Shown: positions 7,788 through 15,939, counted from the stretch's first letter. The stretch: 44,071 nt of DNA from JBDUCV01 sp040003255 (GCA_040003255.1 JBDUCV010000012.1:1-44071); one strand, 5' to 3'. The notes: generated by a model from the letters alone, not told the origin. Translations and numbers: made by a program.

Positions 7788-8885
7788 TCAGCCCGAGCAG
7801 GCCGACGAGGCCCGAACTCGACCGAGCTGACCGAGAACAACGACGAAAACTATGCCGTCCCGCGACACCACTGGCCCGGTTGATCCGGCAGCCAACGTGC
7901 TGAGGGGGGCGCCGGAAAGCCGGTCGACGCAGCTCATTCCGCCGCCGTCGCCGCCGACCCAGATCACGTCGGTCCCTGGCCACACCGTCATGCCCGGGCC
8001 GGGCAAGTCGCTCGGCGGGCGGTAGCCGTCGCGCCGCAGGGTGATCGGATTCAGTTTCACGAGCCGGTCCCTGCCATACCCGGCCACCCACACGACACCA
8101 TGCACGGCGGCGAGCGATGTCTTGCCCACATCGAGGGACGGACCGGTCAACATCGTCCGGTCGGCCGGACGATAGCCGATTACCCGGGCAGGCCAGGCAT
8201 CGATCGTGGCGATCACGCGGTGGTTCTCGGCATCGGCAGCGATGGCGGTGCAACCGCAGGTCACCGGCGCCCGGGCCAGGGCGTGGACTCGATGATCCAA
8301 TGAGTACAGCCCGCGCTCACTCGCCAGCCAGAGCCGACCGTCAAGCGCTACGGCGCCCCAGACCCGCGCAGGTACCGGCAGCGCGCTGACGTAGCGCAAC
8401 GTCGAGCTGTCGTAGTCGAGAACGGTGTCGCCGCGGTCGTCGGACACGACCAGCCACAGCCGGTCGTCGTCTTCGTCGACCGCGAGCTGGCTGGCGCCGA
8501 CCGGGACGACGACGGTCTGCTCGACCTGGCCGCGCAGATCCATCTTCATCACGGTGCGCAGCTCGGATGGCAGCGCGGCCAGCACGAAGGCGTGCCGGGT
8601 ACCCAGCGCGAGGTCGACCGGCTGGCCGCCGCCGAGGTCGAGCCAATGCGTCCCGAGCAGCGCAGGCGGACCCTGGCGCGGTGGTGCCGACGGTCTTGCG
8701 CTCGTCTGCGACGCGGCGGCTGCGGTTGGCCTCGTCGGCCTGCCGCCGGCCGCGCGGACCAGCGCGGTCGCCGTGCCGATCACCGCCAGCACGGCGAGGA
8801 CGGCGACCAGCCAGCGTGGGATGCGCCACGCCTGGGTCGTCAATACTTCGAAGTCGGCTAAATCCTCGTCGCCGTGCGGTATCAC
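7788..8885 (-). CDS. Membrane-anchored beta-propeller-like protein, function unknown
   Basis: A 365-residue protein with a short charged N terminus, one transmembrane segment (about residues 22-45, WLVAVLAVLAVIGTATALV) and a large predicted extracytoplasmic region. That region is made of repeated short beta-strand units ending in patterns such as DDRLWLVVSD, GRLWLASERGL, HGVVWVAGYG and TDVIWVGGDGGG, typical of YncE/NHL-like propeller blades. I recognise no catalytic motif. Start is GTG at 8885; the preceding Lrp gene ends with TGA at 8884-8882, so the two overlap (GTGA) and are probably translationally coupled. Its C terminus stops where the dead protease remnant begins. Confidence 0.75.
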   Translation of the reverse strand: MIPHGDEDLADFEVLTTQAWRIPRWLVAVLAVLAVIGTATALVRAAGGRPTRPTAAAASQTSARPSAPPRQGPPALLGTHWLDLGGGQPVDLALGTRHAFVLAALPSELRTVMKMDLRGQVEQTVVVPVGASQLAVDEDDDRLWLVVSDDRGDTVLDYDSSTLRYVSALPVPARVWGAVALDGRLWLASERGLYSLDHRVHALARAPVTCGCTAIAADAENHRVIATIDAWPARVIGYRPADRTMLTGPSLDVGKTSLAAVHGVVWVAGYGRDRLVKLNPITLRRDGYRPPSDLPGPGMTVWPGTDVIWVGGDGGGMSCVDRLSGAPLSTLAAGSTGPVVSRDGIVFVVVLGQLGRVRASSACSG

Positions 8886-9370
8886 AGCGCCCGCTGCATC
8901 TCATCGAGGATGATCACCGTCTGGGTCGAAACGATGTCCTGCATCGTCTGCAGTCGGTTGAGCACCAAATCGCGCAGGCTTGCCGCATCATGGGTGCGCA
9001 CCAGCAGCACCAGGTCATTCTCACCCGAGACGAGCGCGCCATGCCATACCTCGGGGATCTCGGCGATGCGCCGGCGCACCGCCTTCCATGAGTGTTGACT
9101 GATCTTGAGATATACGTAGGCGGAGATGTCGAAGCCGTAGCGCTCGGGGTCGACCACCGCGCTGAACCCGGTTATCACGCCGTCACGTTGCAGCCGCTCG
9201 ACCCGGACGTACGCGCCGGCGCGGGAGATGTGCAGCTGTTCGGCAAGCGCCCGCATCGACAGCCGGCCATCGGCGCGGAGGGCTGCGATGATCCGCCGGT
9301 CGGTACCGTCCAATTCCGGCACAACCGATCGTCCAGTCGAAGCGCCGCGCTGACGGGTCGAAGAGGCCAT
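8882..9370 (-). CDS. Lrp/AsnC-family regulator, probable BkdR-type controller of the keto acid dehydrogenase operon
   Basis: A 162-residue Lrp/AsnC protein. The N-terminal winged HTH starts at LDGTDRRIIAALRADGRLSM and continues AEQLHISRAGAYVRVERL. The C-terminal RAM ligand domain has VWHGALVSGENDLVLLVRTHD. Start ATG at 9370 gives the normal family length; an in-frame ATG at 9412 is possible. It is divergent from the E1alpha gene at 9504. Lrp-family BkdR proteins next to bkd operons in Pseudomonas and Streptomyces respond to branched-chain amino acids, so this is likely its local target. That target is inference from position and from the palindromes between the genes. Confidence 0.88.
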   Translation of the reverse strand: MASSTRQRGASTGRSVVPELDGTDRRIIAALRADGRLSMRALAEQLHISRAGAYVRVERLQRDGVITGFSAVVDPERYGFDISAYVYLKISQHSWKAVRRRIAEIPEVWHGALVSGENDLVLLVRTHDAASLRDLVLNRLQTMQDIVSTQTVIILDEMQRAL

Positions 9371-9389
9371 ACGTCTGGACGATAGCCGT

Positions 9390-9403
9390 GTTCGTGGCCG
9401 AAC
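9390..9403. promoter_or_regulatory. Operator-like palindrome 1 between lrp and bkd genes
   Basis: GTTCG-tggc-CGAAC, a perfect 5-bp inverted repeat centred at 9396.5, 20 bp upstream of the regulator's start codon. It shares its GTTCG...CGAAC half-sites with the palindrome centred at 9439, 42.5 bp away. Confidence 0.55.
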
Positions 9404-9430
9404 GTCTGCCATACACCCGCCATTCTGGAA

Positions 9431-9447
9431 GTTCGGCGTCGCCGAAC
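9431..9447. promoter_or_regulatory. Operator-like palindrome 2 between lrp and bkd genes
   Basis: GTTCGGCG-t-CGCCGAAC, a perfect 8-bp inverted repeat with a single central base, 57 bp upstream of the E1alpha start. Same half-site as palindrome 1. The centres are about four helical turns apart, as expected for cooperative binding of an Lrp-type octamer. Confidence 0.6.
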
Positions 9448-9503
9448 CGACACTGTGCACGTCGACGCGTTGGGCAGTCGACCCGTCGAACGGAGAACGC
9501 CCG

Positions 9504-10607
9504 GTGAGCGCCACCTTCACGCCCCGACCCGAGGCGGCGGCCCGTGACCTATTGCCCACCCCGACACCGCTGCGGATGCTGGAGCCGTCCGGGGCGGTCA
9601 CTGCGGACGCACCGGCCGAACTGCCCGACGACGCCGTCCTGATCGAGCTGTACCGGCAGATGGTGCTGGGCCGACGCTTCGACGCCCAGGCCACGGCGCT
9701 CACCAAGCAGGGCCGGCTGGCCGTGTACCCGTCCTCGCGCGGCCAGGAGGCTTGCCAGGTCGGCGCGGTTGCCGCGCTGAGCGGGCAGGATTGGCTGTTC
9801 CCCACCTACCGCGACTCGGTGGCGATCGTCGCCCGCGGGGTGGACCCGGTCGAGACGCTGTCGCTGCTGCGCGGCGACCAGCACTGCGGCTACGACCCGT
9901 ACGAGCACCACGTCGGCGCCCAGTGCACGCCGCTCGCGACGAACACCCTGCACGCGGTCGGCCTCGCGCACGCGGCGCGGCTCAAGGGTGACGACACGGT
10001 GGCGCTGGTCATGCTCGGCGACGGCGCGACGAGCGAGGGCGACACCCACGAGGCGCTGAACTTCGCCGCCGTATGGCAAGCGCCAGTCGTGTTCCTCATC
10101 CAGAACAACGGATTCGCCATCAGCGTGCCGATCAGCGAACAGAGCGCCGCTCCGTCGCTGGCGCACAAGGGCATCGGCTACGGCGTGCCGTCCCACCTCG
10201 TCGACGGCAACGATGTGGCGATGGTCTACACCGCCGTCCGCGACGCCGTCTCGGCCGCTCGGCGCGGCGACGGACCGACGCTGATCGAGGCGCTGACCTA
10301 CCGGATCGAGGCGCACACCAACGCCGACGACGCGAGCCGTTACCGCAGCGAGGACGAGGTGCAGCATTGGCGCGCGCTCGACCCGATCGAGCGCCTTGAC
10401 GCCCACCTGACCAGCCGCGGGCTGCTGGACGACGAGCGTCGCGCCAAGATCGCGGCCGAGGGCGAGCGCGCCGCGGAGGCGCTGCGCGAACGCATGAACG
10501 CCGACCCGCAGCTCGACCCGGCGCAGTTGTTCGCGCACGTTTATGCCACGCCAACCGCCGCGCTGCTCGCCCAGCGGGCGGAACTCGCCGAGGAACTCAC
10601 ACCATGA
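9504..10607 (+). CDS. bkdA: Branched-chain 2-oxoacid dehydrogenase E1 component, alpha subunit
   Basis: A 367-residue thiamine-diphosphate-dependent decarboxylase subunit. The ThDP-binding motif runs from GDGATSEGDTHEALNFA to the closing NN (VVFLIQNNGFAIS), with the Mg-binding residues in place. The RIEAHTNADDASRYR segment is the phosphorylation-loop region of E1alpha proteins. Family members are annotated as pyruvate or branched-chain subunits; the neighbouring Lrp regulator and overall sequence style favour branched-chain 2-oxoacids. Start GTG at 9504 has GGAGAA at good spacing. The stop overlaps the E1beta ATG by 4 bp. Pairs with E1beta as a heterotetramer in a cytosolic complex with E2. 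Confidence 0.93.
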   Translation: MSATFTPRPEAAARDLLPTPTPLRMLEPSGAVTADAPAELPDDAVLIELYRQMVLGRRFDAQATALTKQGRLAVYPSSRGQEACQVGAVAALSGQDWLFPTYRDSVAIVARGVDPVETLSLLRGDQHCGYDPYEHHVGAQCTPLATNTLHAVGLAHAARLKGDDTVALVMLGDGATSEGDTHEALNFAAVWQAPVVFLIQNNGFAISVPISEQSAAPSLAHKGIGYGVPSHLVDGNDVAMVYTAVRDAVSAARRGDGPTLIEALTYRIEAHTNADDASRYRSEDEVQHWRALDPIERLDAHLTSRGLLDDERRAKIAAEGERAAEALRERMNADPQLDPAQLFAHVYATPTAALLAQRAELAEELTP

Positions 10608-11611
10608 CCACGGTGGAGGCAACTGCGATCACCATGGCGGCCGCGCTCAACCGGGCATTGGCCGACGCGCTCGACGCCGACGCGCGGGTGCTGGTGTTCG
10701 GAGAGGACGTCGGCCGGCTCGGTGGCGTCTTCCGGGTAACCGACGGGCTCGCCGCCCGTTTCGGCACCGCCCGGGTGTTCGACACGCCGCTGGCCGAGGC
10801 GGGCATCGTCGGCACCGCGATCGGGATGGCGATGAACGGCCTGCGTCCGGTGGTGGAGATGCAGTTCGATGCGTTCGCGTACCCGGCGTTCGAGCAGATC
10901 ACCAGCCATCTCGCGAAGATGCACAACCGCACCCGAGGGCGGGTCGAGGTACCCGTCGTGATCCGGATCCCCTACGGCGGGGGCATCGGCGGGGTTGAGC
11001 ACCACAGCGACTCGTCGGAGGCCTACTTTGCACCCACGCCGGGACTACGTGTCGTGACGCCGGGCACCCCGTCGGACGCTTACGCGATGTTGCGAGAAGC
11101 GATCGACTCACCGGATCCGGTGATCTTCCTGGAGCCGAAGCGTCGGTACTGGGCGACCGGCGAACTGGCGCCGGCGCAGCCGTTCGACCGTGCCGTCGTG
11201 CGGCGCACCGGGGCAGACGTGACCCTGATCTGCTACGGACCGATGGTGGCGACCGCGCTGGAGACCGCCGAGGCGGCGGTCGAGGAAGGCTGGGACGTCG
11301 AGGTGATCGATCTGCGTTCGCTCGCGCCGTTCGACGACGAGACAGTGAGCGCGTCGGTACGCGCGACCGGACGCGCGGTCGTCGTGCACGAGGCATCCCG
11401 ATTCGGGGGCTACGGCGCCGAGGTCGTGGCGCGGCTGACCGAGCAGTGCTTCCACCACCTGCACGCTCCGATCCTTCGGGTCGCCGGCTTCGACATCCCT
11501 TATCCCCCGCCGATGCTGGAGCAGCATCACTTGCCGAGCGTCGACCGCATCCTCGACACCATCGGGCAGCTGCAGTGGGACGACACCGTCGTTACGGGAC
11601 GGGCGCACTGA
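10604..11611 (+). CDS. bkdB: Branched-chain 2-oxoacid dehydrogenase E1 component, beta subunit
   Basis: A 335-residue transketolase-like beta subunit. Landmarks: FGEDVGRLGGVFRVTDGL near residue 30, AGIVGTAIGMAMNGLRPV, the MQFDAFAYPAFEQI segment, and the C-terminal transketolase domain with IDLRSLAPFDDETV and HEASRFGGYGAEV. GGVEHHSDSSEAYF contains the active-site histidine region. The gene overlaps E1alpha (ATGA) and ends in TGATG shared with the E2 start, so the three are translated as a coupled unit. The complex oxidatively decarboxylates the keto acids of valine, leucine and isoleucine to acyl-CoA, supplying branched fatty-acid primers or energy. Confidence 0.94.
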   Translation: MTTVEATAITMAAALNRALADALDADARVLVFGEDVGRLGGVFRVTDGLAARFGTARVFDTPLAEAGIVGTAIGMAMNGLRPVVEMQFDAFAYPAFEQITSHLAKMHNRTRGRVEVPVVIRIPYGGGIGGVEHHSDSSEAYFAPTPGLRVVTPGTPSDAYAMLREAIDSPDPVIFLEPKRRYWATGELAPAQPFDRAVVRRTGADVTLICYGPMVATALETAEAAVEEGWDVEVIDLRSLAPFDDETVSASVRATGRAVVVHEASRFGGYGAEVVARLTEQCFHHLHAPILRVAGFDIPYPPPMLEQHHLPSVDRILDTIGQLQWDDTVVTGRAH

Positions 11612-12876
11612 TGCCCGACTTCCGGTTGCCCGACCTCGGCGAAGGCCTTACCTCGGCCGAGATCGTCCGGTGGTTGGTCGCCGAGGGCGAGACGATCGCC
11701 GTTGACCAGCCGGTGGTCGAGGTCGAGACGGCGAAGGCAACCGTCGAGGTGCCCGCCCCGTTCGCCGGTGTCGTCACCCGGTTGCACGGCGACGTCGGGC
11801 AGATCGTCGATGTGGGGGCGCCATTGATCAGCGTTGATTCCGCGGCGTTCAACGACTCCGGCGTCGTCACCCCCGAGGCTGCCCCGTCCTCGGAATCCGG
11901 CCGAGTGCTCGTCGGCTACGGCACGTCCACGCCGGTTCGCCGGGAACGACGCCGCCGGATGGAGCGATCGATCCAGCGCCCCGAACCAGCCGCCGAGCCC
12001 GCTGCCGCGCCGGCGGCGGCCAATGGCCACCCGGTCATCTCGCCGCTGGTTCGCAAATTGGCGCGCGACCACGGCATCGACGTCGCTGCGCTCGACGGCA
12101 GTGGCCCGAGGGGAACAGTGCTGCGCCGCGACGTCGAACAGGCGCTGGCCGTGGGCCCCGAGCCGGCCGCCGTTGCGGAACCCGGCGTCGACCGACGACG
12201 CATCCCGCTCACTGGCGTTCGCCGGCTGGCAGCAGACCGGCTGTCACGGTCACGGCGGGAGATCCCCGAGGCCACGGTGTGGGTGGACGTGGACGCGACT
12301 GAGCTGCTCGCCGCGCGGATCGCCCTCAACGCCGCCCAACCGGACGAGCCGGTGAGCCTGCTCGCGCTGCTCGCCCGGTTCGCGGTGCTTGGGCTTCGGC
12401 GCTACCCGGAACTGAACGCCCGGGTCGAGGATGACGCCGTCGTACTACTCGACGATATCCATCTCGGATTCGCGGCGCAGACCGACCGCGGACTGTTGGT
12501 GCCGGTCGTCCGCGATGCCCATCGGCTGACCACCCGCGAACTGTCAGCACGGCTCGCCACCCACACCTCTGCTGCCCGCGGCGGCTCGTTGGCACCGGGT
12601 GACCTCACCGGCGGGACGTTCACCGTGAACAACTACGGAGTGTTCGGCGTCGACGGGTCAGCGGCGATCATCAACTTTCCCGAAGTCGCGATCCTCGGAA
12701 TGGGGCGCATCATCGACCGCCCGTGGGCCCGCGAAGGGGCGGTCGTGCTGCGCAAGCTCACCCAGCTGACCCTCGCGTTTGATCACCGCGCGTGCGACGG
12801 CGGCGTGGCCGGTGGCTTCCTGCGATTCGTGGCCGACTGCGTCGAGGCGCCCGTCGTCGCGCTCGGCGACGCATGA
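11611..12876 (+). CDS. bkdC: Dihydrolipoyl acyltransferase E2 component of the branched-chain complex
   Basis: A 421-residue E2 core protein. One lipoyl domain (residues 1-75) carries the lipoylated K42 in VEVETAKATVEV. An Ala/Pro-rich linker leads to a peripheral-subunit-binding domain (about 150-185, ISPLVRKLARDHGID). The catalytic acyltransferase domain ends with DHRACDGG, giving H392 and D396 as the catalytic pair. The ATG at 11611 overlaps the E1beta stop and starts exactly at the lipoyl domain, so the longer upstream frame is rejected. No E3 (lipoamide dehydrogenase) gene is nearby, so the complex must use an E3 encoded elsewhere. Confidence 0.95.
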   Translation: MPDFRLPDLGEGLTSAEIVRWLVAEGETIAVDQPVVEVETAKATVEVPAPFAGVVTRLHGDVGQIVDVGAPLISVDSAAFNDSGVVTPEAAPSSESGRVLVGYGTSTPVRRERRRRMERSIQRPEPAAEPAAAPAAANGHPVISPLVRKLARDHGIDVAALDGSGPRGTVLRRDVEQALAVGPEPAAVAEPGVDRRRIPLTGVRRLAADRLSRSRREIPEATVWVDVDATELLAARIALNAAQPDEPVSLLALLARFAVLGLRRYPELNARVEDDAVVLLDDIHLGFAAQTDRGLLVPVVRDAHRLTTRELSARLATHTSAARGGSLAPGDLTGGTFTVNNYGVFGVDGSAAIINFPEVAILGMGRIIDRPWAREGAVVLRKLTQLTLAFDHRACDGGVAGGFLRFVADCVEAPVVALGDA

Positions 12877-13025
12877 CCCCCTGGCGCTTGGCGACGCGTG
12901 ATCCGGTCGCTTCGGCAGACTGCACATCGCCATCCGATACCCCTAGGATCGGTTAGGCGCGCAGCAGGATTTCATCTCACCTGACTGGCAGCTAGCTGCA
13001 TTGCTCAACTGCGACGGGCGGTCTG

Positions 13026-13703
13026 ATGGGCGTCGGCTACGAAGTGGTAACCGGTCCCGGCGCGATTGCAAACGCGACGATCCACTACGCCGGGCGATGC
13101 CGCGAGGAGCTGCTCTCGGCCGCACCCGGCCGTTGCCCCGGCCGCCTTGATCCACGTACCCGGATGGCCGCTCTGTACTCGCTTGCCCGCGGCGTGAAAG
13201 CGCGGGCGCTCTACCAGCACGTCGCTGTACGGGACGGGGCCAGCCGCTCCTACCTGGCCAAACTCGCGGCGAGCGGGGCACGCATCCGCCTCGCCGCCCT
13301 CGTCCCCGGCCGCAGCCTGGTGATCGACCGCGACGTCGCGTTGCTCCCGATTCCGGGATCCGATCGGGCCGTGCACGGCGGCCTGGCCATTGTTCGCGAG
13401 CCGAATGTCATCTCCTGGCTCGTGGCAACCTTCGAGCAACTGTGGGCCGATGCTGCGCCGCTCGACGAGCTGATCGCGGAGCTGCACAGCGACAGTCAGC
13501 TAGACCACACCCGGGTGGCCATCCTGCGGCTGATGGCCAGCGGCGAGAAGGACGCGGCGATTTCCCGCCGACTGTCGATCTCGGTGCGCACGTGCCGGCG
13601 CTACATCGCCGAGTACATGGTCCAGGTTGGTGCCACCAGCCGATTCCAGGCCGGCGTGATCGCCGCACGCGCAGGGCACCTGGACTCGCCAGCCGCGATC
13701 TAG
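13026..13703 (+). CDS. LuxR-type HTH regulator with TrmB/PLD-like N-terminal half
   Basis: A 225-residue regulator. The C terminus (about 165-220) is a LuxR/FixJ-type HTH: ILRLMASGEKDAAISRRLSISVRTCRRYI. The first part (about 55-150) resembles the phospholipase-D-like sensor half of TrmB-type regulators common in Streptomyces (SLARGVKARALYQH, then a DRDVALLPI segment). Such proteins are usually about 320 residues with an extra N-terminal TrmB winged helix; that part is absent here, and the upstream 150 bp do not encode it. The ribosome binding site is weak. Target unknown; it stands alone between the bkd operon and a broken prenyltransferase. Confidence 0.75.
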   Translation: MGVGYEVVTGPGAIANATIHYAGRCREELLSAAPGRCPGRLDPRTRMAALYSLARGVKARALYQHVAVRDGASRSYLAKLAASGARIRLAALVPGRSLVIDRDVALLPIPGSDRAVHGGLAIVREPNVISWLVATFEQLWADAAPLDELIAELHSDSQLDHTRVAILRLMASGEKDAAISRRLSISVRTCRRYIAEYMVQVGATSRFQAGVIAARAGHLDSPAAI

Positions 13704-13751
13704 CGCCGTCGTACTGTGGCAGGAGGCCCATCGGAGAGGACTTACTGACGG

Positions 13752-14141
13752 ATGGCAAACCCGGTTCTCGGCAAGAAGCCCGGCCCCTTCGCCTGGACCG
13801 GCGCGTTCACCGGTTTCTACCCAGCCACGGCTGACAAGTTGGCGGGACTGGATCCGATTACCCGCTTCCTATATGCGGCGCGCAGCGTCATCCTCGTCAT
13901 CTCCGCGTAGGCCGCGCTGATCGTTGGGCTGCTCGCAGCCACCGACCGGCGCTTCGAGGCGGTGCCATTCGTGGCCTTGCTTCTCGCCTATGTCGTGCTG
14001 CACGCGATCAGCAACCTGTCCAATGACTACTTCGGCTATCGGCAGGGCCACGACACGGCCGACTCGCCGCGGCGCCGCTACACCCTGCACCCCATCGCCA
14101 GCGGCGCGGTCACCACCCGTCTGCTGGTCAGCGGCCTGGGG
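13752..14141 (+). pseudogene. Broken UbiA-family prenyltransferase gene
   Basis: From ATG 13752 the frame reads as a UbiA/MenA-like membrane prenyltransferase: KKPGPFAWTGAFTGFYPA, then after codon 52 an in-frame TAG (13908-13910) in the middle of the first helix (LVISA*AALIVGLL), then the prenyl-diphosphate motif region NLSNDYFGYRQGHDT and HPIASGAVT. The TAG could come from a single C-to-T change of a CAG glutamine codon. Similarity stops at about 14141, some 130 codons in, whereas family members have about 280-300 residues with several more helices. Immediately beyond lies the end of the convergent formate dehydrogenase gene. Both nonsense and 3' loss make it nonfunctional. Confidence 0.8.
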
Positions 14142-14153
14142 TCACCGTCGAGG

Positions 14154-15323
14154 TCATTTCTTGATCGTGGTGGTGGAGTAGGAGTGGGCGCCGGCGCCGG
14201 CCAGGGCACCCTTGTCGACGATTAGGTACTCGTCGCGGATGGGGGTGCCGCCGAGCCAGGATTCCAGGATTTCTCGGGTTCCGGCGGCGTAGCGGGCCTG
14301 GGCAGACAGCGAGGAGCCGGAGATGTGCGGGGTCATCCCGTGGTGCGGCATGGTCCGCCAGGGGTGGTCGGGGCCGGCAGGCTGCGGGTACCACACGTCT
14401 CCGGCGTAACCAGCGAGCTGACCGCTGCGCAGGGCGCGGTCGACCGCGTCCCGGTCGCAGATCTTCCCCCGGGCGGTGTTGATCAGGTAGGCGCCTCGTT
14501 TCATGTCGGCGATCATCTTGTCGTCGAAGAGACCCTCGGTCTCCGGGTGCAGCGGCGCATTGATCGTGACGACGTCGCACAGTGGCACCATGTCGGCGGC
14601 GCTGGGGTGGAAGGTGACGCCCAGCTCCTCCTCGACGGAGTTCGGCAGTCGGTGCCGGTCGGTGTAGTGCAGGTGCACGTCGAAGGGCTTGAGCCGGCGC
14701 AGCACGGCCAGGCCGATGCGGCCGGCAGCCACCGTGCCGACGTTCATGCCCTCCAGGTCGTAGGAACGGGCCACGCAGTCGGCGATGTTCCAGCCGCCAT
14801 CGAGGACCCATTGGTGGGACGGCAGGTAGTTGCGCACGAGGGACAGCGTCAACATCACGACATGCTCGGCGACGCTGATGCTGTTGCAGTAGGTGACCTC
14901 CGCGACGGTAATCCCGTGCGCGATGGCCGCGTCGAGGTCAACGTGATCGGAGCCGATGCCAGCGGTGATTGCCAGTTTCAGTCTCGGTGCCTTGGCGATG
15001 CGTTCGGCGGTGAGGTAGGCCGGCCAGAACGGCTGGGAGATGACGACGTCGGCGTCGGCGAGTTCGCGGTCGAAGACCGACCCCTCGCGGTCCTTGTCCG
15101 AGGTGACGACCAGGGTATGGCCGCCGCTCTGCAGGAAGCTGCGCAGGCCCAGCTCGCCTGAGACGCTGCCGAGCAGATGGCCGGGGGTGAAGTCGGTGCC
15201 CTGCGGGGTGGGCGTGGATTGGCCGTCGGGGTAGTGGTCGATGCGCGGCAGGTCCGCACGGGCGTACGAGGTCGGGTATCCGTCGACCGGGTCGTCGTAC
15301 AACACGCACAACACCTTGGCCAT
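14154..15323 (-). CDS. fdh: NAD-dependent formate dehydrogenase
   Basis: A 389-residue D-2-hydroxyacid-dehydrogenase-superfamily enzyme oxidising formate to CO2 with NAD+. It aligns almost without gaps to the well-known Pseudomonas sp. 101 / Mycolicibacterium vaccae enzyme, as I remember that sequence: MAKVLCVLYDDPVDGYP, SQPFWPAYLT, VTYCNSISVAEHVVM. The Rossmann motif is VGTVAAGRIGLAVL, with the NAD-selecting Asp in HYTDRHRLP. Catalytic Arg lies in NTARGK-type context and the catalytic His in TPHISGSS. It is about 12 residues shorter at the C terminus than that enzyme. Start ATG at 15323 has GAGGAG upstream. It is not in an operon, and its 3' end abuts a truncated gene, suggesting insertion. 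Confidence 0.96.
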   Translation of the reverse strand: MAKVLCVLYDDPVDGYPTSYARADLPRIDHYPDGQSTPTPQGTDFTPGHLLGSVSGELGLRSFLQSGGHTLVVTSDKDREGSVFDRELADADVVISQPFWPAYLTAERIAKAPRLKLAITAGIGSDHVDLDAAIAHGITVAEVTYCNSISVAEHVVMLTLSLVRNYLPSHQWVLDGGWNIADCVARSYDLEGMNVGTVAAGRIGLAVLRRLKPFDVHLHYTDRHRLPNSVEEELGVTFHPSAADMVPLCDVVTINAPLHPETEGLFDDKMIADMKRGAYLINTARGKICDRDAVDRALRSGQLAGYAGDVWYPQPAGPDHPWRTMPHHGMTPHISGSSLSAQARYAAGTREILESWLGGTPIRDEYLIVDKGALAGAGAHSYSTTTIKK

Positions 15324-15530
15324 GATTACGACTCCTCAAATCGTTGCGGAAAGGCGCCTTACTGTCCTCGCGACCGGCGCCCAGGGTCAACCGGCGCTCT
15401 CTATGTCGGGATGGCTGAGGTCATCGAGGACCGGGCACGCGGAGGGCACGCGGCGATCAACCGGGCTGAGCCAAGATCAACACCGCGAACGACCGAACCG
15501 CTGTAGCCCACCAAATACGGCCCTCGAGAG

Positions 15531-15617
15531 CGGAGGGCGTGGGATTCGAACCCACGATGGGGGTAACCCCATAGCGGTTTTCAAGACCGCCGCCATCGGC
15601 CACTAGGCGAGCCCTCC
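15531..15617 (-). tRNA. tRNA-Ser (anticodon TGA)
   Basis: An 87-nt class II tRNA on the minus strand. Acceptor stem GGAGGGC (15617-15611) pairs with GCCCTCC (15538-15532). The anticodon stem GCGGT/ACCGC encloses CTTGAAA, giving TGA, which reads UCN serine codons. A variable arm of TATGGGGTTACCCCCA type follows. CCA is not encoded. Its 3' end faces the formate dehydrogenase region. Confidence 0.96.
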
Positions 15618-15695
15618 AGGTGCGGCCCTGAGGGTACCGGTGATGGGCGCACGTTCAGCCTGTTGCCGACGCGCAACGCAGGTCAGGATGACGGT

Positions 15696-15938
15696 ATGGA
15701 CGACAAGACCATCCTGGACCAGATCCACGACCTCACCGCCGAGGAGAAGGAGCTGCGGGCCACCCATCTGGGCAGGGGCCTCACCGGGTCAGACCGGGCT
15801 CGGCTCGAGGCGCTCGAGCGGCAACTGGACCAGATGTGGGACTTGCTGCGTCAGCGGCGGGCCCGCGAAGAAATCGGCGAGGATCCCGACGTTGCCCGCC
15901 AGCGCCCGACCGGTGAAGTCGAGGGCTACCTGCAGTAA
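15696..15938 (+). CDS. DUF2630 family small protein
   Basis: An 80-residue, highly charged, helical protein matching the actinobacterial DUF2630 family: ILDQIHDLTAEEKELR near the N terminus, a central coiled-coil-like stretch (RLEALERQLDQMWDLLRQRRA), and a C-terminal tail with the family's conserved RPTGEVEGYLQ. No catalytic residues or membrane segments. Function of the family is unknown. Start ATG at 15696 preferred over an upstream in-frame codon because the conserved domain begins there. It converges on the ABC permease gene with only one base between stops. Confidence 0.85.
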   Translation: MDDKTILDQIHDLTAEEKELRATHLGRGLTGSDRARLEALERQLDQMWDLLRQRRAREEIGEDPDVARQRPTGEVEGYLQ

Positions 15939-15939
15939 C

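Noticed and set aside
12934..12952. Inverted repeat CCGAT...ATCGG after the bkd operon as terminator
   Set aside because: Stem has a mismatch and no T-tract follows; support is too weak.
13752..15617. Integrative element inserted at tRNA-Ser(TGA)
   Set aside because: I found no integrase gene and no repeat of the tRNA 3' end on the far side, so the idea stays speculative.
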